Of a stretch of 64,000 nt of DNA, positions 63,901 through 64,000 are shown piece by piece. The notes under the pieces are model-generated. The model was not told the origin of the DNA. It did not search any database and worked only from the letters and a program-made list of their open reading frames with translations. Numbering within the stretch: position 1 is the stretch's first letter; each line of letters starts with the position of its first letter. Origin of the DNA: Pseudomonas brassicacearum (GTDB taxonomy: Bacteria; Pseudomonadota; Gammaproteobacteria; Pseudomonadales; Pseudomonadaceae); contig NZ_CP045701.2 of assembly GCF_009601685.2 (NCBI RefSeq), positions 3,100,001-3,164,000 of the forward strand, written 5' to 3'. The translations under genes and the position numbers were made by a program.

Positions 63901-64000
63901 GAGTGCGGCCTCGCGGCGTCTTTCTGACGTCCCTACTGCTGATCTTGTTTCGCTGCTAAAGAACAGCATCACTGAGCAGAATTCTAAGGGGCCTGCCCAG
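60962..64000 (+). CDS. Large protein of unknown function, partner of the YobI-type NTPase (partial)
   Basis: Open for 1013 codons to the window end, with no stop, so 3'-truncated here. Starts at TTG 60962 with AAAGGAG seven bases ahead; a nearby ATG is out of frame. Residues 1-160 have a conserved-looking order: IRFPQGD (40-46), GYDGYLD (52-58), FVPDGRSIWEFGT (65-77), KANTDYDKRT (84-93), TLVLVTPRTW (105-114). A D/E plus K arrangement in strands suggests a PD-(D/E)xK-like fold, but I cannot prove that. GTSGVGKS at 76-83 looks like Walker A, within the same strand-turn. The C-terminal 700 residues are helical, STAND-like. Probably works with the preceding NTPase. Confidence 0.8.
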   Translation, partial: MKWITALQLEQWADTLQSRVQIPGLVADLIWATSPKIRRIRFPQGDKGQVRGYDGYLDADSTSPFVPDGRSIWEFGTSGVGKSKANTDYDKRTAEVSADERADTTLVLVTPRTWNDTSEKVEDWLAGKNASGDWKGIVYLESTLLEDWLSKCPAVASRWAKFELEIAPPAGILSTEEFWQSFSTRFEPALVEDVLLAGREKQAEELLQKLRQEGGRLAYSADTTDEVIAFTVAAIRSAPEPVRQYLESRTLIVDTADAANALLSKSGLIYLPRNTACECVGQMLLRGPTVVSAGADDKTHGHIELRRPSSRELGIAIAKMGMTEDQGYEAARTCGRSLAVLARQYPSGTAVKPKWLDDTKPLIPVMLAGAWASDAEEDQSIISSLSQQNYEDAEDELRKYLVMPDSPIENVGNLWATRAPVDAFLYLAPYVGRRHLQLFKDAITTVFAAAVRSHKPPSPDEPFVRHAQRDTAHSEHLRNGLMTTLLHMAVLHAPAKFTVLGGSPKTFVDDLVRSLPELSSDHRLMASLGQDLALLAEASPNFFLEALERQLEGASPSIRPIFDEYPGMLTPVTYHCGLLWALEVLAWIPETFDRAVRCLAELAAIDPGGKMSNRPINSLRAIFLSWIPSAGVNTTRRLAALQAVVKDVPTIAWPLLETLLPRSGDNSSATEKPKFREYEDGGGETLTYGLVWESEGKIVELAIIEAGHRDERWKSIIDSLEMLQDSAFEAVVNGLDSALNSAPKEPHTQIWKTLNREVKRHQKFSRFDWAIPEERLGQLASLVDRYEPTTLFEHYSWLFDDWMPPVEGQADEDVDSIKLVEDARLNALRAIREAHGVQGLLDLMARVKIPRLVGYACRGLELPYDDLVELFEKIVTSSVAELELIAGAVLADGFSRLGQPWEAAGRSSAQSSALSSSRLALVLESLPESARAWSYVASFGEEVENSYWAQKTAHQVEGNVRDLSFAIEKYRCARRPAAALSAASRRLSDVPTADLVSLLKNSITEQNSKGPAQ

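Overview
The window reads as chromosome of a fluorescent-group Pseudomonas. The reasons are moderately high GC coding sequence, Pseudomonas-type intergenic palindromes (gcgagc/gctcgc and gtaggagct units), an OprD-family porin, a DUF2790 peptide, a nosRZDFYL denitrification operon and an orphan VgrG island. All functions are read from translated sequence and remembered family signatures; no database search was run.

Layout. 1-3006: amino-acid binding protein, GlcG-like protein, CinA-type amidase, a membrane protein and a DUF421/YetF protein. 3007-4819: an SDR gene and a VOC gene, divergent, bracketed by two inverted copies of one repeat unit. 4820-5968: MalY/PatB-type C-S lyase. 6503-14302: nosR-nosZ-nosD-nosF-nosY-nosL for N2O reduction, followed on the opposite strand by a c551-type cytochrome (14409-14723). 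15293-18040: two exported alpha/beta hydrolases and an SDR. 18282-23491 (minus): creatininase-family enzyme, a two-subunit molybdenum hydroxylase and an OprD porin. 23669-29221 (minus): one operon of LacI regulator, binding protein, two permeases, ATPase and phosphodiesterase, with a perfect LacI-type operator palindrome in front. 29358-32423: MFS exporter divergent from a LysR regulator, then an SDR.

32581-47621 is an accessory block on the minus strand. One part is an M48-like peptidase translationally coupled (ATGA) to an 1811-residue DUF4011/SF1 helicase with a Vsr/MTES-like nuclease fold and a C-terminal WGR domain, which I read as a defence-type pair. The other is a type VI secretion island without hcp or core tss genes: vgrG, DUF6484, DUF2169, ketosynthase-like protein, PAAR-like (DUF4150) effector with a GHH nuclease tail, a propeller-like protein (immunity candidate) and a TIGR02270 HEAT-type protein.

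48175-56399: heavy-metal two-component system with a CusR-like box upstream, DUF2790 peptide, exported SDR, NTT/MFS-like transporter, lipocalin-like protein, two convergent lipoproteins sharing a terminator, and a TerC/Alx protein.

56907-64000 (running off the end) differs in codon use and looks like an island: a 1258-residue membrane-anchored YobI-like P-loop NTPase, followed by an open frame of at least 1013 codons that starts at a TTG with a strong ribosome site. I consider this pair the best candidate for an undescribed, probably defensive, system. The peptidase-helicase pair is the second.
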